Source of the DNA: Capitulum mitella
Lineage: Eukaryota; Arthropoda; Thecostraca; Pollicipedomorpha; Pollicipedidae
Assembly (NCBI GenBank): GCA_030062745.1
Contig: CP099848.1
Location: 14,793,568 to 14,857,567 of the forward strand
Direction: 5' to 3'
Length of the DNA stretch: 64,000 nucleotides
The notes beneath the pieces were generated by a model. The model was not told the origin of the DNA. It saw nothing but the letters and a program-made list of their open reading frames with translations, and did no database searches. Of this stretch, positions 36,429 to 48,526 are shown piece by piece (position 1 is the stretch's first letter; each line of letters starts with the position of its first letter). A program made the position numbers and the translations under genes.

Positions 36429-37750
36429 TTAACCCGCGCAGTGGAAGCGAGTTTCGCACTAACGCGCACTGGAAGGGGGCACAAAAGTGTCCCTTCCGGT
36501 CTCCGAAACGGAAAGGGTTGGAGACATGAAATTTCATGCAAAGGTTGGGATGATCGCGATTTACATTGTGTCCAATTTTTATGACCCTAGGTCAACATCT
36601 TCAAGGTCAAATGGGGTCGAGAAGGTCAACTTTGGAAACCTTCTCGGCCTGTACAGGCCATTCCGTACGACTTTTCGAACGAAACGGGAAAAGGGTGTTT
36701 GTTTGGGCGTTAAAACGTGGAAACGGCAATTTCCATTTATTTGACATCTTCACTGAAAATTTCGGGCCGAGGTCATGTCAGGCCATTGACCTGTAGCGCC
36801 ATTTTTTCATCTTTTAGAGATCAGATTTCGAGCAACACAGGATAGCTTGAGTGTAAATCAGGGCCCTACGCGCATCTTTTCGCGTATTTCCAGTGAAGGT
36901 AGCCAACATCGGTGCATTTGGTCACTTCCAGCTGTTATATTTATATATGTATGTAAATGTATATATGTATATACATGTACCAATGTGTCAAACGTGTTTT
37001 TAGTGGGGTCTTTGAATGCATATTTCATACAAATCGACATACTGCACAGCAGATTTGGACCCGGTCACAGAATAGTTGCCCTTGACCTTTGACGACCTTA
37101 ACCTGAAATGACCGTGGGATATATAACCGTATTCATGTGCGAACACGTGTTTTATTTGGGTCTTTGAATGCACATTTCATACAAATCGACACCGCAAAGC
37201 AAAGCAAATCTGGGCCAGCTCACAAGATATTTGACCTTGACCTTTGATGGCCTTGACCTTGACTGGCCCTGATATATGTAAGCGTATCAGTGTGCGCACA
37301 CGTGTTTTTATTGCGGTCCTTGAATTCATGTTTCGTACAAACCGACATGTTGTAAAGCAATTCTGGATCAGGTCGCAAGCTGGTTGGCCTTGACCTTTGA
37401 TGACCTTGAACCGTATTGACCCTGGATTTGGTCTTGGTACATCCGTCACCTATGCCCGAATGACGTCATGTCATTGTGTTCAAACGGTAATCTTAGTTAG
37501 AACGCTGGTCCTTTCACAAAGTTCCCATTTGTCAGCGACAGCCACCGTTTTCGTGATGTTTGTCTGACTTCAAATGCTTGAAACTTCAGAAATTTCCAGC
37601 TGATTTTTAATTTTTCAGCGTCAATCGACGAGTTATTCAATTGCCATAAATGTCACAAAGTAGTAGCAACCAGCTCCGATCGGTTCTCGAGATATTAAAA
37701 AAAAAACAGGGGGGGGGCGCAAAAAGACCCCCGTCCAGTGCGCGTGTTAA
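36429..37750 (+). mobile_element. Family B TTAA-type element, best-preserved copy B3
   Basis: The left tip TTAACCCGCGCAGTGGAAG and right tip CCAGTGCGCGTGTTAA are inverted repeats, each ending in an intact TTAA. The size is 1,322 bp. The second tip motif CTAACGCGCACTGGAAG starts about 30 bp in, followed by a GGGCACAAAAGTGTCCC hairpin. Three ~155-bp direct repeats at about 36980-37440 each carry TGACCTTGACCTTTGATG-type half-site clusters. No transposase is encoded. It is inserted in hAT-like sequence, so it is younger than that element. Confidence 0.9.
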
Positions 37751-38183
37751 GGGACAATCTACTGCAGGAGTTTATCAAATACTTCATCTTAGTATTCGTA
37801 TAGAATGCGAATCAAGCCAGACATTGTAGTTTTACCAAGGCGCCATAATGGCATTCTGCTTATTCTGGAGCCTTTGCCATTGGTGCAATCTCTGCGGTGG
37901 CTGAGGGGGTATGTCCCACGAAATTTTCCAGAAGTGGTGATTTGTCTGCCTAACTTTCAAGGTATCGAATAGGTATTTCCCAATGGCGACACCATTTCTT
38001 GAACTTTGAAATCCAACAAAAAAATTCAGCCGTACGTTTGAAACGTAAGTGATATGTACGTAAGTAAGCTCCCTCCCCCCTATTCTTGGCGGATTGCATC
38101 TAGCTTATCCCCCTCCAATTTCTGAACCGTGGTTACGCTTATGCTTTGAATGCAGTGAGAGATGGTGAGGTTCGCTATGATTG

Positions 38184-38258
38184 TTGTTTATTTATTCATT
38201 TATTTATTTATTTATTTGTTTGTTTGTTTATTTATTTACTTATCCATTTATTTTTATA
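38184..38258. repeat. (TTTA)n/(TTTG)n microsatellite
   Basis: These are imperfect TTTA units with a short TTTG stretch in the middle, inside the hAT-like segment. Confidence 0.9.
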
Positions 38259-38515
38259 AGAAAACATATGAAAACGTCATCATAAGTGTAAGCACTAGGG
38301 TGAATGATTCACACTGTAAACATTTTGTTCAGTATTTTCCATTTTTTCAGAGCGTTCCTTTTTCATTGTAGTCTTTTTTTGTACCATTTTCAGTAAAAAA
38401 AGGAAATTAAAGAATGTGAGCATAATATCCGGTATCCGGCCGGAGATCCGACACCCCGATCCGACATATCGGGTATGCGGCCGGATCACAAAACTCCCGA
38501 CGCGGTGCATCCCCG

Positions 38516-40082
38516 GCTTTAATTCTCGCCGGACATGAGGATTTTTACCTACGCGCCTGACAAGGGGGATAGCTGCTCCCCCTCATTTTGCTCGTGTTTG
38601 AGTGAGAGCGACGAAACAAAAGCTAGCGTGAGGCCTGTTCCTAACTTTTATGACATATTACTTGGTCTAATCAGATCACTTGATCATGCACACGTGATGA
38701 CATGTTGATGAACGTGATGCGCATGTGTTCCCACAGTTATAAAGGCGCGTTCACGCTATGCCATTCGACTCCTGGTTTTGTTGAAAAGAGTGGCATACAA
38801 TTTACAGTTGATTCGATAAGTACATACCATGAGTAATGTGCATCTCGAGGATATTCATATGTGTACCATTAATGACAACCTTTGCAGTTTCCGGAATAAA
38901 GGAATAAAGAAACGGTGACCGTACGCCGCCGCTCGACTGCGCAGGGCTGCGCCAAGCGGTCCGGTATGATATTGCGCTTTTACTTTCGGATTAATTATGT
39001 TAGAGAGGAGGATATAGTTTGAAAGTTGGCGCATTCTAAATGCACCACATAAGATTAAAATAACTGATCTATCTTTGGGTGAGAATTTCACGATTTTGTG
39101 CCCAGTGGCCGCGGAATTACTATTCTCAAGAAATCGTTATGGCTAGGTCGAGCGGGGCTGCTCAAAATGTTGTCTGCTAGTCAGTGGCGGCGGATTTAAA
39201 TTCCACTTGGGGGGGGGCAAGATTTTCAAGTCGGGTATAGTCAAATAGTTATAGATTGGTAGGTGCCTGCTCACTGCATAGAAAATAAAGGTAGTTTTAT
39301 AATGTCAAAATATTTGCACACAGGATGTGTATGAAAATGGAGCAGCTTAATAATACGCAAAAAAAACTTAAAGTGAGTTGTGCGTGAGAATATCTCAAGC
39401 CCCGTCACGTGAGGAACTACGGCTGTTCCGCTACCTACTGCCTAGTGGGTCAGACGACCGCGCTGTATTTCAGTGAATTACCTCGCACCACGTGCATAAA
39501 AACTGTGGAGATGTATATGTGGCGATCACGTTTTCTTTCACTTCTAGGGCCAAACTTATCCCAAAGCACGGGTGGAGTTTTGGTGCAGAAATGCACATCT
39601 TCCCGCGTTAGCCTTGCAACAACACAAAAGATGGATGAATTCTTCAACCAGTTTGTTAGTTAAATTCAGTCCCTTCTTGAATTATTGAGTTGCCTCTCTA
39701 ACTATGAGATGAGCGCAAGGAGACTGCAAATGAGGTCAGTTTTTGACCGCCATCCTCCAGTATTTCGGAACAGCCCGGTAACAGACATTCGATATGTGCA
39801 AATTCTGCTACTTAATGTGCATGTCCGCATTTGTTGGCGCAGAAGTACACATTCATGCGCACTGTGCGCACAGCGTATCGTGGTAGTCCATACTCACGGT
39901 AAACGTACCAGTAACCTATCCGTATCGAGATTATATAAGCCCGCCTGTACGCTTCCAAAAGGTGTCATGCACTATATACACACTATGCATACCATTCTGA
40001 AATGACCAGAGTACTATGCAAACACAAACCAGCTTGTGGAAGCAGTTAATCCCCCCTCCACACACAAATAAAAGCTTACTTT
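38516..40082. other. Unassigned sequence
   Basis: No gene was recognised. A G-run near 39210 follows AAATTCCACTT. An 84-codon open frame at 39409-39663 has no known motif. Confidence 0.4.
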
Positions 40083-42290
40083 TTAAGCAACACAAAACCT
40101 CGACAGTAGAACGGTAGCACCAGAGGTACAGCAGCTCCAGTCAAATAAAACTCTTCCCAACACCGTCAACCTTTTCATTAGATGACTTTCCACAAACTCA
40201 CGCAGGATGACCTTGGGATCCAGCCTTCTTGCGCGATCGATGTGCATGACGAGGACGACCAGGTTTGATAGCCTCCCCTGACTCATCGTGGATCGCAGCG
40301 GCGTCTTGATCCGGTACGAGGCGCTGAACGAACCTTTCGCCGATGCACCGCTCATGGGAACGGCAATGATCAGAGGTGCTGCCAGGCGCAGCACCTCCGA
40401 TGGGATCTCTTGGCACAAGCGGCCCTGGCTCATGATGAAGTTCACAACCTGGTTGATCGAGTTAGCTTTGTTTGCGGCACCTTGGCACATCGGCGCATGG
40501 AGGCCAGCTGCATGGTCATAGCGTCAGGGTCAATGTTTCCTGAGCTATCCTGGTTGACGTTGGTTTGCGATGACGCAAGAACTTTCGTGACATTGTCAGG
40601 GCTGACATCCGCTTGTCTGTCTAGCGGTAAGTCCTGTAACTGTTCCAGACGTTCCAGATCAGGCTGCTTGAGCCGCCGCCTCACTTTATTTGTTACCAGG
40701 TCCATCGCTTTGAAGAAGCAGCGTCTCAGCAGGTCTTTGGCGGTGAAGACCGTTGGCACTGCTGCATTTTCATGATGCTCCAGTCGCTTAGGCAGGCGGA
40801 CTGGACGTGGGTCCTTTGGTGGGTCGATGGGGCTGCCAAGCGTCGATATCTTGTCGTGGCATTCTTCCCACAGCTTTTCAAAACCGCGAACTCGCGCAGA
40901 TTTTCCAGCCTGCTGAGCAGCATCGTAGCCCCCCTTACGGACATCTCAGCAGTTGATCCCAGGGCGCTGCAGTGCCTTCGCAAAAAGCTCACATGGGCCA
41001 AACATCCACTCGCACATCATCAGAGATAGCACGGTCTCAAAGCTCTGGAGATAAGAGAGATAACCTCGCACTCTGTGACGGACATCCGGTGACGATATCC
41101 GTCACTGTCTCCTTCCACATCGTTCAGTGTCAGAATTGTGTCATATTCCTCAAGAAATCGTGTGGTCGCCAGGCATCTCACTGTCCACCTGGTGGGACAG
41201 AGGGATATGAGCTTGTGCGGCGTGGCACGGTGCAGTCCCGCGTCGTCTTCGTCGTGTTGCGGGCGCAGTTCGAGAACATGTTCCTCAAACAGCTGCTTCC
41301 TTTTCGTGGTCTTGAGTCTGGAGTACTCTCACCACATCCCTAACGATGTTCAGAGCATCAGCAACCTGGGACACCTCTTTGGCGTCTTCCACGAGGGCCA
41401 GGTCCAATGAATGATTTGTGCTCGGTTGCAGTGCACGAATATTGAGCGGGGCTGCTCTTCGATCAGTCTGGCCTGCACTCCGGACACATTTCCCGACATG
41501 TTCCATGGTCCATCAAAGCAATGGCCTCTTAGCTTGTCCATTCCGCACATGGTGCGCCGCAGGGCGACCTTTAAGGCTTCGTACAGAACTGCAGCCGTCG
41601 AGCCAGGCACCTCACACAGGCCAAGGCAGGCTTCTTCTACGATCAACTTTTCTGTCACATATCTGACACATACGCTGAACTGGTCTTTGGTTGCCAGATC
41701 TGTCGTCCCATCTGCGATCACCCCATGGAACATACTGCGTCGAGCTTCGTCCGAAATTTCGCGAAGAACCATCGAGGTCATGATTCTGATCAGCTCGTCT
41801 TGGCATTCATGAGACAAGAAATTGCTCCTTTTCTGTAGCCATCTGCGGTATTTCATCTGCGGTCTTGTCATGCTTCTTTCGTCTAGCATGGTCATGAAAT
41901 TCACACCATCTTGGCCACGTAGGGCTGATCCAGATCGCGCCAAGCCTCGGAGGACGCTGACGATTTCCGAGAACACTTCTCTTTTCTTGCGCTGTTCCAT
42001 TTCCGTGGCCAGGGCGAGAACCTTGTCAACGGGCGGCGCTGATGACAGATGACATTTCTCTGTGTCTTCCTGGGGATACGCAGACTTGGAGTGTGGCTTG
42101 AATTTTTCGGAAACTTCTTTCAGTTGCCAAAGCCTCGGATGAACGCGGTCTCTTTGAAGTCCGAAAGCTTTACCAGCTTCTGCTTCAGCGCTCGGCAGCA
42201 TGTGTGGCATGTCACATGATCATCTTCAACGTCGTAACTCAAGAATGGGTATTCTTTGTACCATTGACAGCAAAACCTTCGGCCGCTGGT
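40083..42290 (-). pseudogene. hAT-family transposase with TTF-type zinc finger, decayed
   Basis: On the minus strand the order is that of ZMYM1/ZNF862-like hAT transposases. A TTF-type finger (WYKEYPFLSYDVEDDHVTCH then TCC, about 42195-42271) and AFIRGFGNWK come first. After a frameshift near 42125 there is a 286-codon frame (41350-42210) with a DUF4371-like region: HGVIADGTTDLATKDQFSVC (catalytic-type Asp in DGTTD), CLGLCEVPGSTAAVLYEAL and GHCFDGPWNMSGNVSGVQAR. A further frame change near 41400 leads to LDLALVEDAKEVSQVADALN. The C-terminal dimerisation region (about 40180-40440) contains GASAKGSFSASYRIKTPLRS and MSQGRLSNL. Several frame changes make this a pseudogene. No matching terminal repeats were found around it. 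Confidence 0.88.
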
Positions 42291-43081
42291 TCCTGGAAAC
42301 GGCGCATTCGTTGGCTGACGAGGCCCTGGAAAGGATCAAAAGCAAGGGTCAAGATAAATCGAAAACGACGAAAGACAAGCATAAGGACAGTATCCCTTGC
42401 TCTCATTCACGGAGTTTTGCGCGCAGTTCATTTTGTAACGCTAGCTTCCGAGCAGGCTCGTTCTGGACCGACTTCTCGGGCTCGATGATCATCGTCGATT
42501 CATTATCGAGGTTTAGAGCGCATCGTCTGCTATGGACATTTTGTGTCAGTGGTAATCATGACAAATTCCAGTAAAACTGTCAATATTCTAAACTTATCAT
42601 GTCAATATTCTTTGAACGTATGCCCGAGCACTGCGGTACGCAATGTTCTCGGGGTCCGCAAGAAGTGTGCATTAGGTCCAGAAGTAGAGAAGCTAATTTA
42701 CTGAACAGATAATCTACCGCTTGTAAATTGGGAGGCACATTTCACGCATGCTGCCTCTGTTTATGCACTTTAAAAACGGAAAACTTGCTCGAGAAAGTAA
42801 CGTCTGCTTTTGTGAGTAATCATACCAAATCATACGAAAAATGATGAGTGATATGATGAAGTGTTTACCTCAATGCTTAACGCTTAGTGCAGACCTATGA
42901 ATTATGAACATGGCATGTGCTAGATGGCTTTTTTCGCCACGGGCCAATGCTAGCAACGTGATCCGTGGTTTTTCAAACACCCGTGGTTTTCCATCTCGTT
43001 TCGCTACTTTTGCTGTAAATCCCCATCGACCGTACGGAAAACACAATTTGTCGCTCGCATTTTTTGCCACCTACAGACATT
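42291..43081. other. Unassigned sequence upstream of the hAT pseudogene
   Basis: The part next to the pseudogene may contain the 5' end of the former transposon, but no TIR was found. Nothing else was recognised. Confidence 0.4.
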
Positions 43082-44308
43082 TTAACCCGTCCCCGACTGG
43101 GGAGGGGGCAGTTGACTGCCCCCCTGAGGTTTTTCTGGGATTGCGAGAGAACCAACAAACACAGAGTCACGAAACTTTGTGCACCTTTTGCTCCATCAAT
43201 TTTACGTCTCGTGTCAAAATTTTAACCTCAGGTCAGGTCAGGTGCCTGACCTAGACCAGGTCAAACAGACCTAAGTCCAAAAAAGTTTAGCGTCCTCTAA
43301 CTTTTTCGCAAAACAAGATATCTCAATAATACTTTCAGGGATTAGTGATCGTGATAGATGCAACAAATCTGCTATCTCGGATTTTTCGGAATTTTCCGGG
43401 TCATTGACCTAAGGTCAAGCCCATTTTTAAGACATATCGCCGTTTTTTCTGAAATTGACGGAATATTTCATCAAATTTTTAGTGTGGAGTGAAGCAGACA
43501 GCTAGTTGCCGTCATTGGGCAAAGTATCAGTGACTTCCAGCCATTGACCTGAGGTCAGGTCACGAATAACTGAAGTGGGCCAAAATGTACCACCGTCAAA
43601 ATCGACGATGAATTACTCAGAATGGGTAGAAAATGGCACAACTAGCTAGCACAGACGTAAGTAATACCAGGAACCTCAAAAAGTTTGAAAAAGTAGCATA
43701 TTTTGGAAATAAACAGGCCCTCGCGAATAAAGCTCCGCCAACTTTGTAGATTGGCAACTAATCAATTTTTCCAAAATTTAAGCATGAGAAACCACCACAA
43801 GAACCACAAAGATCAATAAAATTGGCATAGATCGTCTTTTTTCCCGAAAATAAAGGAACGCTAAAATTAGTTCCCGTCAATTTTATACCGCATACGGCAG
43901 CGGCGCACAGTGACGCCTGACGGGAGAATTACGGTGTCTTTAACTCAACGTTTCGGCGTATATATTGAACAAATCTGAGGAAATTAGACGTGTATCGGCA
44001 TCCGCGGACATTTACTTGTGCGCTGGTGCCTTTACCTATGCGTTATTAGTTACAGCCCTTGAGATTCAGGCCATTTCTCGGTCTCATGCAGTCGGCTATG
44101 AGAAAACATATATAGGGCGTAAATTGGCTTACATATTATCTAAAACTAAAAATGAGACCAGTTTCGAGCTCTACTCGTGACGGGCTTTCCAACGGTATGC
44201 TTATTTTTATCGTGCGACTAACCGTTCGTGAGTTAGAGGGGGGGCAGTCAACTGCCCCCCCCCCAGTCGCCGGTGTTCGGGACGGACCGACGGTCGTGCG
44301 CGGGTTAA
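43082..44308 (+). mobile_element. Family C TTAA-type element, full-length copy C2
   Basis: TTAACCCGTCCCCGACTGGGG starts the element and CGGTCGTGCGCGGGTTAA ends it, giving 1,227 bp. Immediately inside both ends is the same foldback: a G-run, a CAGT(TG/CA)ACTG core and a C-run (about 43103-43125 and 44239-44269). The interior has the tight cluster AGGTCAGGTCAGGTGCCTGA then CCTAGACCAGGTC at 43230-43265, and TGACCTGAGGTCAGGTCA at 43545-43565. No coding frame was recognised. Confidence 0.9.
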
Positions 44309-46340
44309 AGTTTGTCAACGAAATAGGGTGCTTCGTCCACGTGGTGGATATCCTAGCAGTCTCATGACCATGTCCCGAAGGAGGTATTGACGTCGGATTC
44401 GCCGGTTTGAAATCATCTACCAACTCTGAGTCCCTGAGATGCTGGCAGCGTGGGCACAGACCACCAGAACACCGACAATCGACGCTTTGTTGGTAATATG
44501 CCCAGGTAATCCTCTTGCCAACGGCTATACGAACTGCAATATGTATGCGGAGATACAGAATACTTATGCATAAATAAACTGAGAAAAAAAGATTTGGCTA
44601 ACTTCAAACAGAACAGAGTAGCGAAGAAAAGTGGAAGCGTGGCAGGCGTACAATTTATGATACGCCTGGCATAACCGAAATCATCACCAGCTCACTGCTA
44701 TGCAGTGAAAATTCCTTTGAAAAAAATGAAAAGCGAAATCGGCAGGGCTAGTCCAGCTATTCATCTTTACTACAGCGATATGAAATACCACTACGATTTA
44801 CACATTTACAGCATTTCAATAGCAGTTTAGCTCTGTTTTAAACGGTATATCTTCTACACACAGGTTCTCGATTGAACTATAGTAGTGTCGTTTTTTTGGA
44901 CTAGTGAACAGGTGTCAGATTTAATTTAGAGAGGCGATTTAATTTAAAAATGTTATCCCTTTGCACCGATCTGACCACGATTACATGTAATGATCTATGA
45001 TTTTTGAAAATACATATGTTTTGTTATGTTAATGTTATGTCAACATGGACTAGACCCAGACATCGACAAGTCTGTGCAAGACCCTGCTCCTGACACCGAC
45101 AAGAGCCGACCGACGTTCAAGGTCACCCAGTCCGGCCATCGCACGGAAGCCGGCCCCCGAGCCACGGCATACATAGACCATACACAGTGCACCTGTAACA
45201 TTCACACAAAGTTACTGCATCCTCATAAAGTGCGATTGTAGCGAATCGTACATGAGCCTTCTGGCAGTCTTTTGAAGAAACTGACAGCACTAAAGGTGGT
45301 GCGCGACGGTTGAGTATCGATTGTCTTCGCGGTAATGGCCAAAAGCCCATTTAAACCTTTTGTTTTTCTCAGTATCATGTGCTGGAATTGAGCCGATGGC
45401 ACGGGTTGTGTCATCCACAATCCACATTGGAACTGCGGTTTCTTGCAAGTACAGCATGTTGGTAGCGACAAAAATCTGGTTTACCGTCCAATGTACATCT
45501 CTGAGTGGGCGGCACAGGAACGGTGATCCTGGACAGCGGTACCGGAGATGACGCGTGCAACGCCTGTGCGAGAGAGAATGCAGGTGGTAGTGGTACTGGA
45601 GACGCGGCTGGTTGCAGGAACAGGGCATTTCGGCGACGGTGGCAAGCGGCATTATGTCGCCGAGGACTGTGCTGGTGACGTTGCTGGTTGCCACGATGAA
45701 CAGCCCGCTATGCTTGGGATAGATTGAGATGGATTCCTAGCATGGCAAATAAATGGTAATGCTGAATGCACACACATGCAATGTGGACTCAGTGCTTAAG
45801 ATGGGAGTGCATGACCAGTTTCAAGCTCGTGAGCCGCCCTTGTGAAGCCAAGGCCATGAAGCTCCATGGTGAAGTAGATCGCCAACCATGTTTCACGTAT
45901 AAGAGACAGAAAGCATCGTTCTCTTCTTAGCGGCTATGTCGTATAAGCAGGCATCCTGCTGAATGTGAATTATGAACTTGCGAAGAGCGCAGCTTTACAT
46001 GACATAATCAAATAAATGTTAGCATGGACAAAAAAAAACGAAAAGGTTGGGCAAACGTGTTATGACAGTCATCCATATGGGCATAACTTGCAACCTACTA
46101 ATCTGAGGCAATTCAATGAATGACCAACATCTGGACTGATCTTGCTAGCACTTAACTTGAACTAAGTAAACCCTAGTGGCTTGGCCAAAGTAGTATGTAA
46201 TATATATATATATGCATGTATAATCATACGTACATATATACATACATACGCAGTGATATACTTGAGATATAACTGCAATATACATACATATATATGTATA
46301 TATACGTATATAATATTGTTTTTTATTTATTAAATCCAAG
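44309..46340. other. Unassigned sequence
   Basis: A 134-codon minus-strand frame (45290-45694) and others have no recognisable domain. AT-rich TACATA-type low-complexity DNA fills about 46196-46320. Confidence 0.4.
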
Positions 46341-46362
46341 TATTTTAGCCATGGCTAAAATA
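46341..46362. repeat. Perfect 22-bp palindrome plus degenerate copies
   Basis: TATTTTAGCCA is followed directly by its own complement TGGCTAAAATA, with no spacer. Three diverged copies (AGCCATGACTAAAATA, AGCCATGTCTAAAATA, AGCAATGAC) follow within 90 bases. Confidence 0.95.
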
Positions 46363-46444
46363 TATAATGAAATATTTTGTTATATAGCCATGACTAAAAT
46401 AAAATATTTCAGCCATGTCTAAAATATTTATTTTAGCAATGACT

Positions 46445-48449
46445 CTTCTCAGGGGCATACAGGCTTTATTTCAGGGTGGAGCGCAATGCCACTATGTCAT
46501 AAAACAGGTTGAAGTCTAGCCAAACTAAATGAAAACACATGAAATGCGTCTAAGAGAACATACATAGGGAATGTGCATCCCATGACTCCCTTCCCCTTAA
46601 ATTTGCCACTAGCCTCTTTTCTGCCAGTATAGGTGGGTACTAGCTACTTGTGTGTGCTGTGGAATCAAACATCTGTAATACCACCCAGATTATCTACTCT
46701 GTGCACCCAGATGCCAATGTAACGCAATGCTTGCTTCTCCCCCCCCCCACATACCCTCTTCCTATTGCAAGATGATGTTTGTCGTCATGGTGCATTTTCC
46801 TAAGGGTGGATGGAGAGGCTGCAACCTATCCTGATCCAACATCATATTAATCCTATTAGCCCAGCAGCCAGCCTCCCCTCTACCCCTGTTGCCGAGGAAT
46901 GTAAGAAAAATGACTACGAAATATTGCTGTGTCAGGGCACTGTCATGCCAAAAACGAAGAAATCTTGAATATTCTCCATGGATCATCAAAAGTCTAACAA
47001 TGAACTTCCGCAAAAGATGGGGTGAATGCCCAACCCTTTTCCTACAACTGAGTCGTCATTAAATAAAAAAATCGGCGAACATATCCACCAAAAAAACTGC
47101 TTCCTTGGTCTCTAGGCAGCTTGCCAATGACTCCTGACTCAGCTTCTTCTCCCATCTTCCTTCTCAGCATATTTTGCAAAGCCTTGCCGATTGGCAATTT
47201 TGCATCCATTGCATGTTCATTCTCTAAATGAGGAGAACACACAGTTCTGACACACTGCAATAGAGATCAGTTGATCAGGCATGTCTGTGTCGTTCCATCG
47301 TACCTGTGGGCGCCATATGATACAGCCGTCGGGGCGCCTCGAGCCCCGCTTTGCTGGTTTCACGCCCGGTTGTTTGACATCAAGCGTTAACATCACTTTC
47401 ACGCACCGCTTTTGTTGAACGAATTATTCCAGATCAATTTGGCGTCTTTTCTTCATAGTTTAGTTCATAGCCCCGCCTTTCAGACTTTCGCACAACCTCT
47501 ACGCATCCCAGGTCAACCATGAACTCTGGCTGTCTGCTAAACGCACAGGGTTGTAGGTTGTGGACAGGTTGCTGTCGTTTTCCAATTTCATGCTTTTGGA
47601 AATATATTTGCAGCTTTTGGGATCGCTCTGTGCTAAAAAGTATGCAAGCTCGTAATTTTAGAATTTGCGCCAGTTTCGACTCATCCTCACCTAACCGCAG
47701 TTTGTTGAGCTACCATATTTTACTTCCATATTAAGAATGCGGGAAAAAGTACTTCATTATCAGCACTTATGCAGCTGCCTATGCAGTGCGTGCCATACAG
47801 TTTTTTTCGAGTTAAGAAGTCGTCAAGATGGGGGCAAAAAGATAGTTTTGCTCTCAACCTTTTCCCAGGGGACGGCTTCTCCCGCTGCCGCCTAATCCGC
47901 CACCCCTGCTGCTGGTTGAAATTAAACTGACTTGGGCTTTGGCCTCGCTCGTAAGAACTTCGTCAGGCGGCGGCTGAGACATGTTTAGGATGGATATATA
48001 GGAAAATCCGAGGCAAAATTTCTAGGTGTTAGAATTCTATTCTGAAAAAAACATTTCTAGAATTCCATTGGGAAAAGAAACCATTTCTCTTTTCAACGAT
48101 CAGAGATAAGGAAATGAAGCATTTCTTCCTCAGTAAACAGTTACGCAATTTTTACATTACATTCATGGAAGTACGTTCCCTTTCGGCTATTGCAGTTTCA
48201 TAGATCCCAGACGGAGGAAGATTTTACCTCTGCCTCGATTACGAGTAACTATCAGATGCCTACTGCGCATGTTAATATTTGCTGCTGTTTCGAAGGCAGG
48301 TAAGTGATTTGGTCAGTGTTGCTCCATATTCAGTTTCGGAAATGGAATGCGTATATTTATTGCTGTTGTTAACTGTCATTCTCGTCTCCACAACACACAT
48401 GTAACCTTGCGGTATCTCGGTGTGTTTCTCTGAACGCTGTTTCTCACAG
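46445..48449. other. Region upstream of the visible galectin exons; 5' exon not found
   Basis: The start codon exon of the galectin gene should lie here or farther upstream. No candidate with the right splice phase was found. An ATG-led segment ending at a good donor (about 48256-48295, then GTAAGT) would be out of frame with the next exon. Confidence 0.4.
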
Positions 48450-48526
48450 GTGAAGATACCGGACGGACCGTTCGTGCCGTGCCGCATGGTGCGCGTCCAG
48501 GGCTGGATTCCACCAAAGGCATTCAG
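48450..48526 (+). other. Galectin exon a (first visible)
   Basis: The acceptor TTTCTCACAG lies just before it and the donor CAG|GTAAGT just after. It encodes VKIPDGPFVPCRMVRVQGWI and PPKAF, leaving two bases of the next codon (phase 2). The frame is closed by stops upstream of the acceptor, so an earlier exon must supply the start. Confidence 0.88.

Larger units (their letters stand above)
36045..38515. mobile_element. hAT-like ends enclosing a family B insertion
   Basis: The left end TAGGGATGCTCCGGATATCC and the reverse complement of the right end (GGGGATGCACCGCG) share the GGGATGC-CC tip common to many hAT elements. Both are followed inward by dense CCGG/ATCCGG motifs (36050-36140 and 38430-38500). 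An exact 8-bp target duplication is not evident. Copy B3 occupies 36429-37750, so the original element was about 1.1 kb. A possible BED-finger fragment is inside. The class assignment rests on the tips and this fragment only. Confidence 0.5.

Noticed and set aside
48256-48295. Possible first coding exon of galectin (ATG...GAAGGCAG|GTAAGT)
   Set aside because: Its splice phase does not fit exon a: joining would create an immediate TGA or a frame other than VKIPDG. A good donor alone is not enough.
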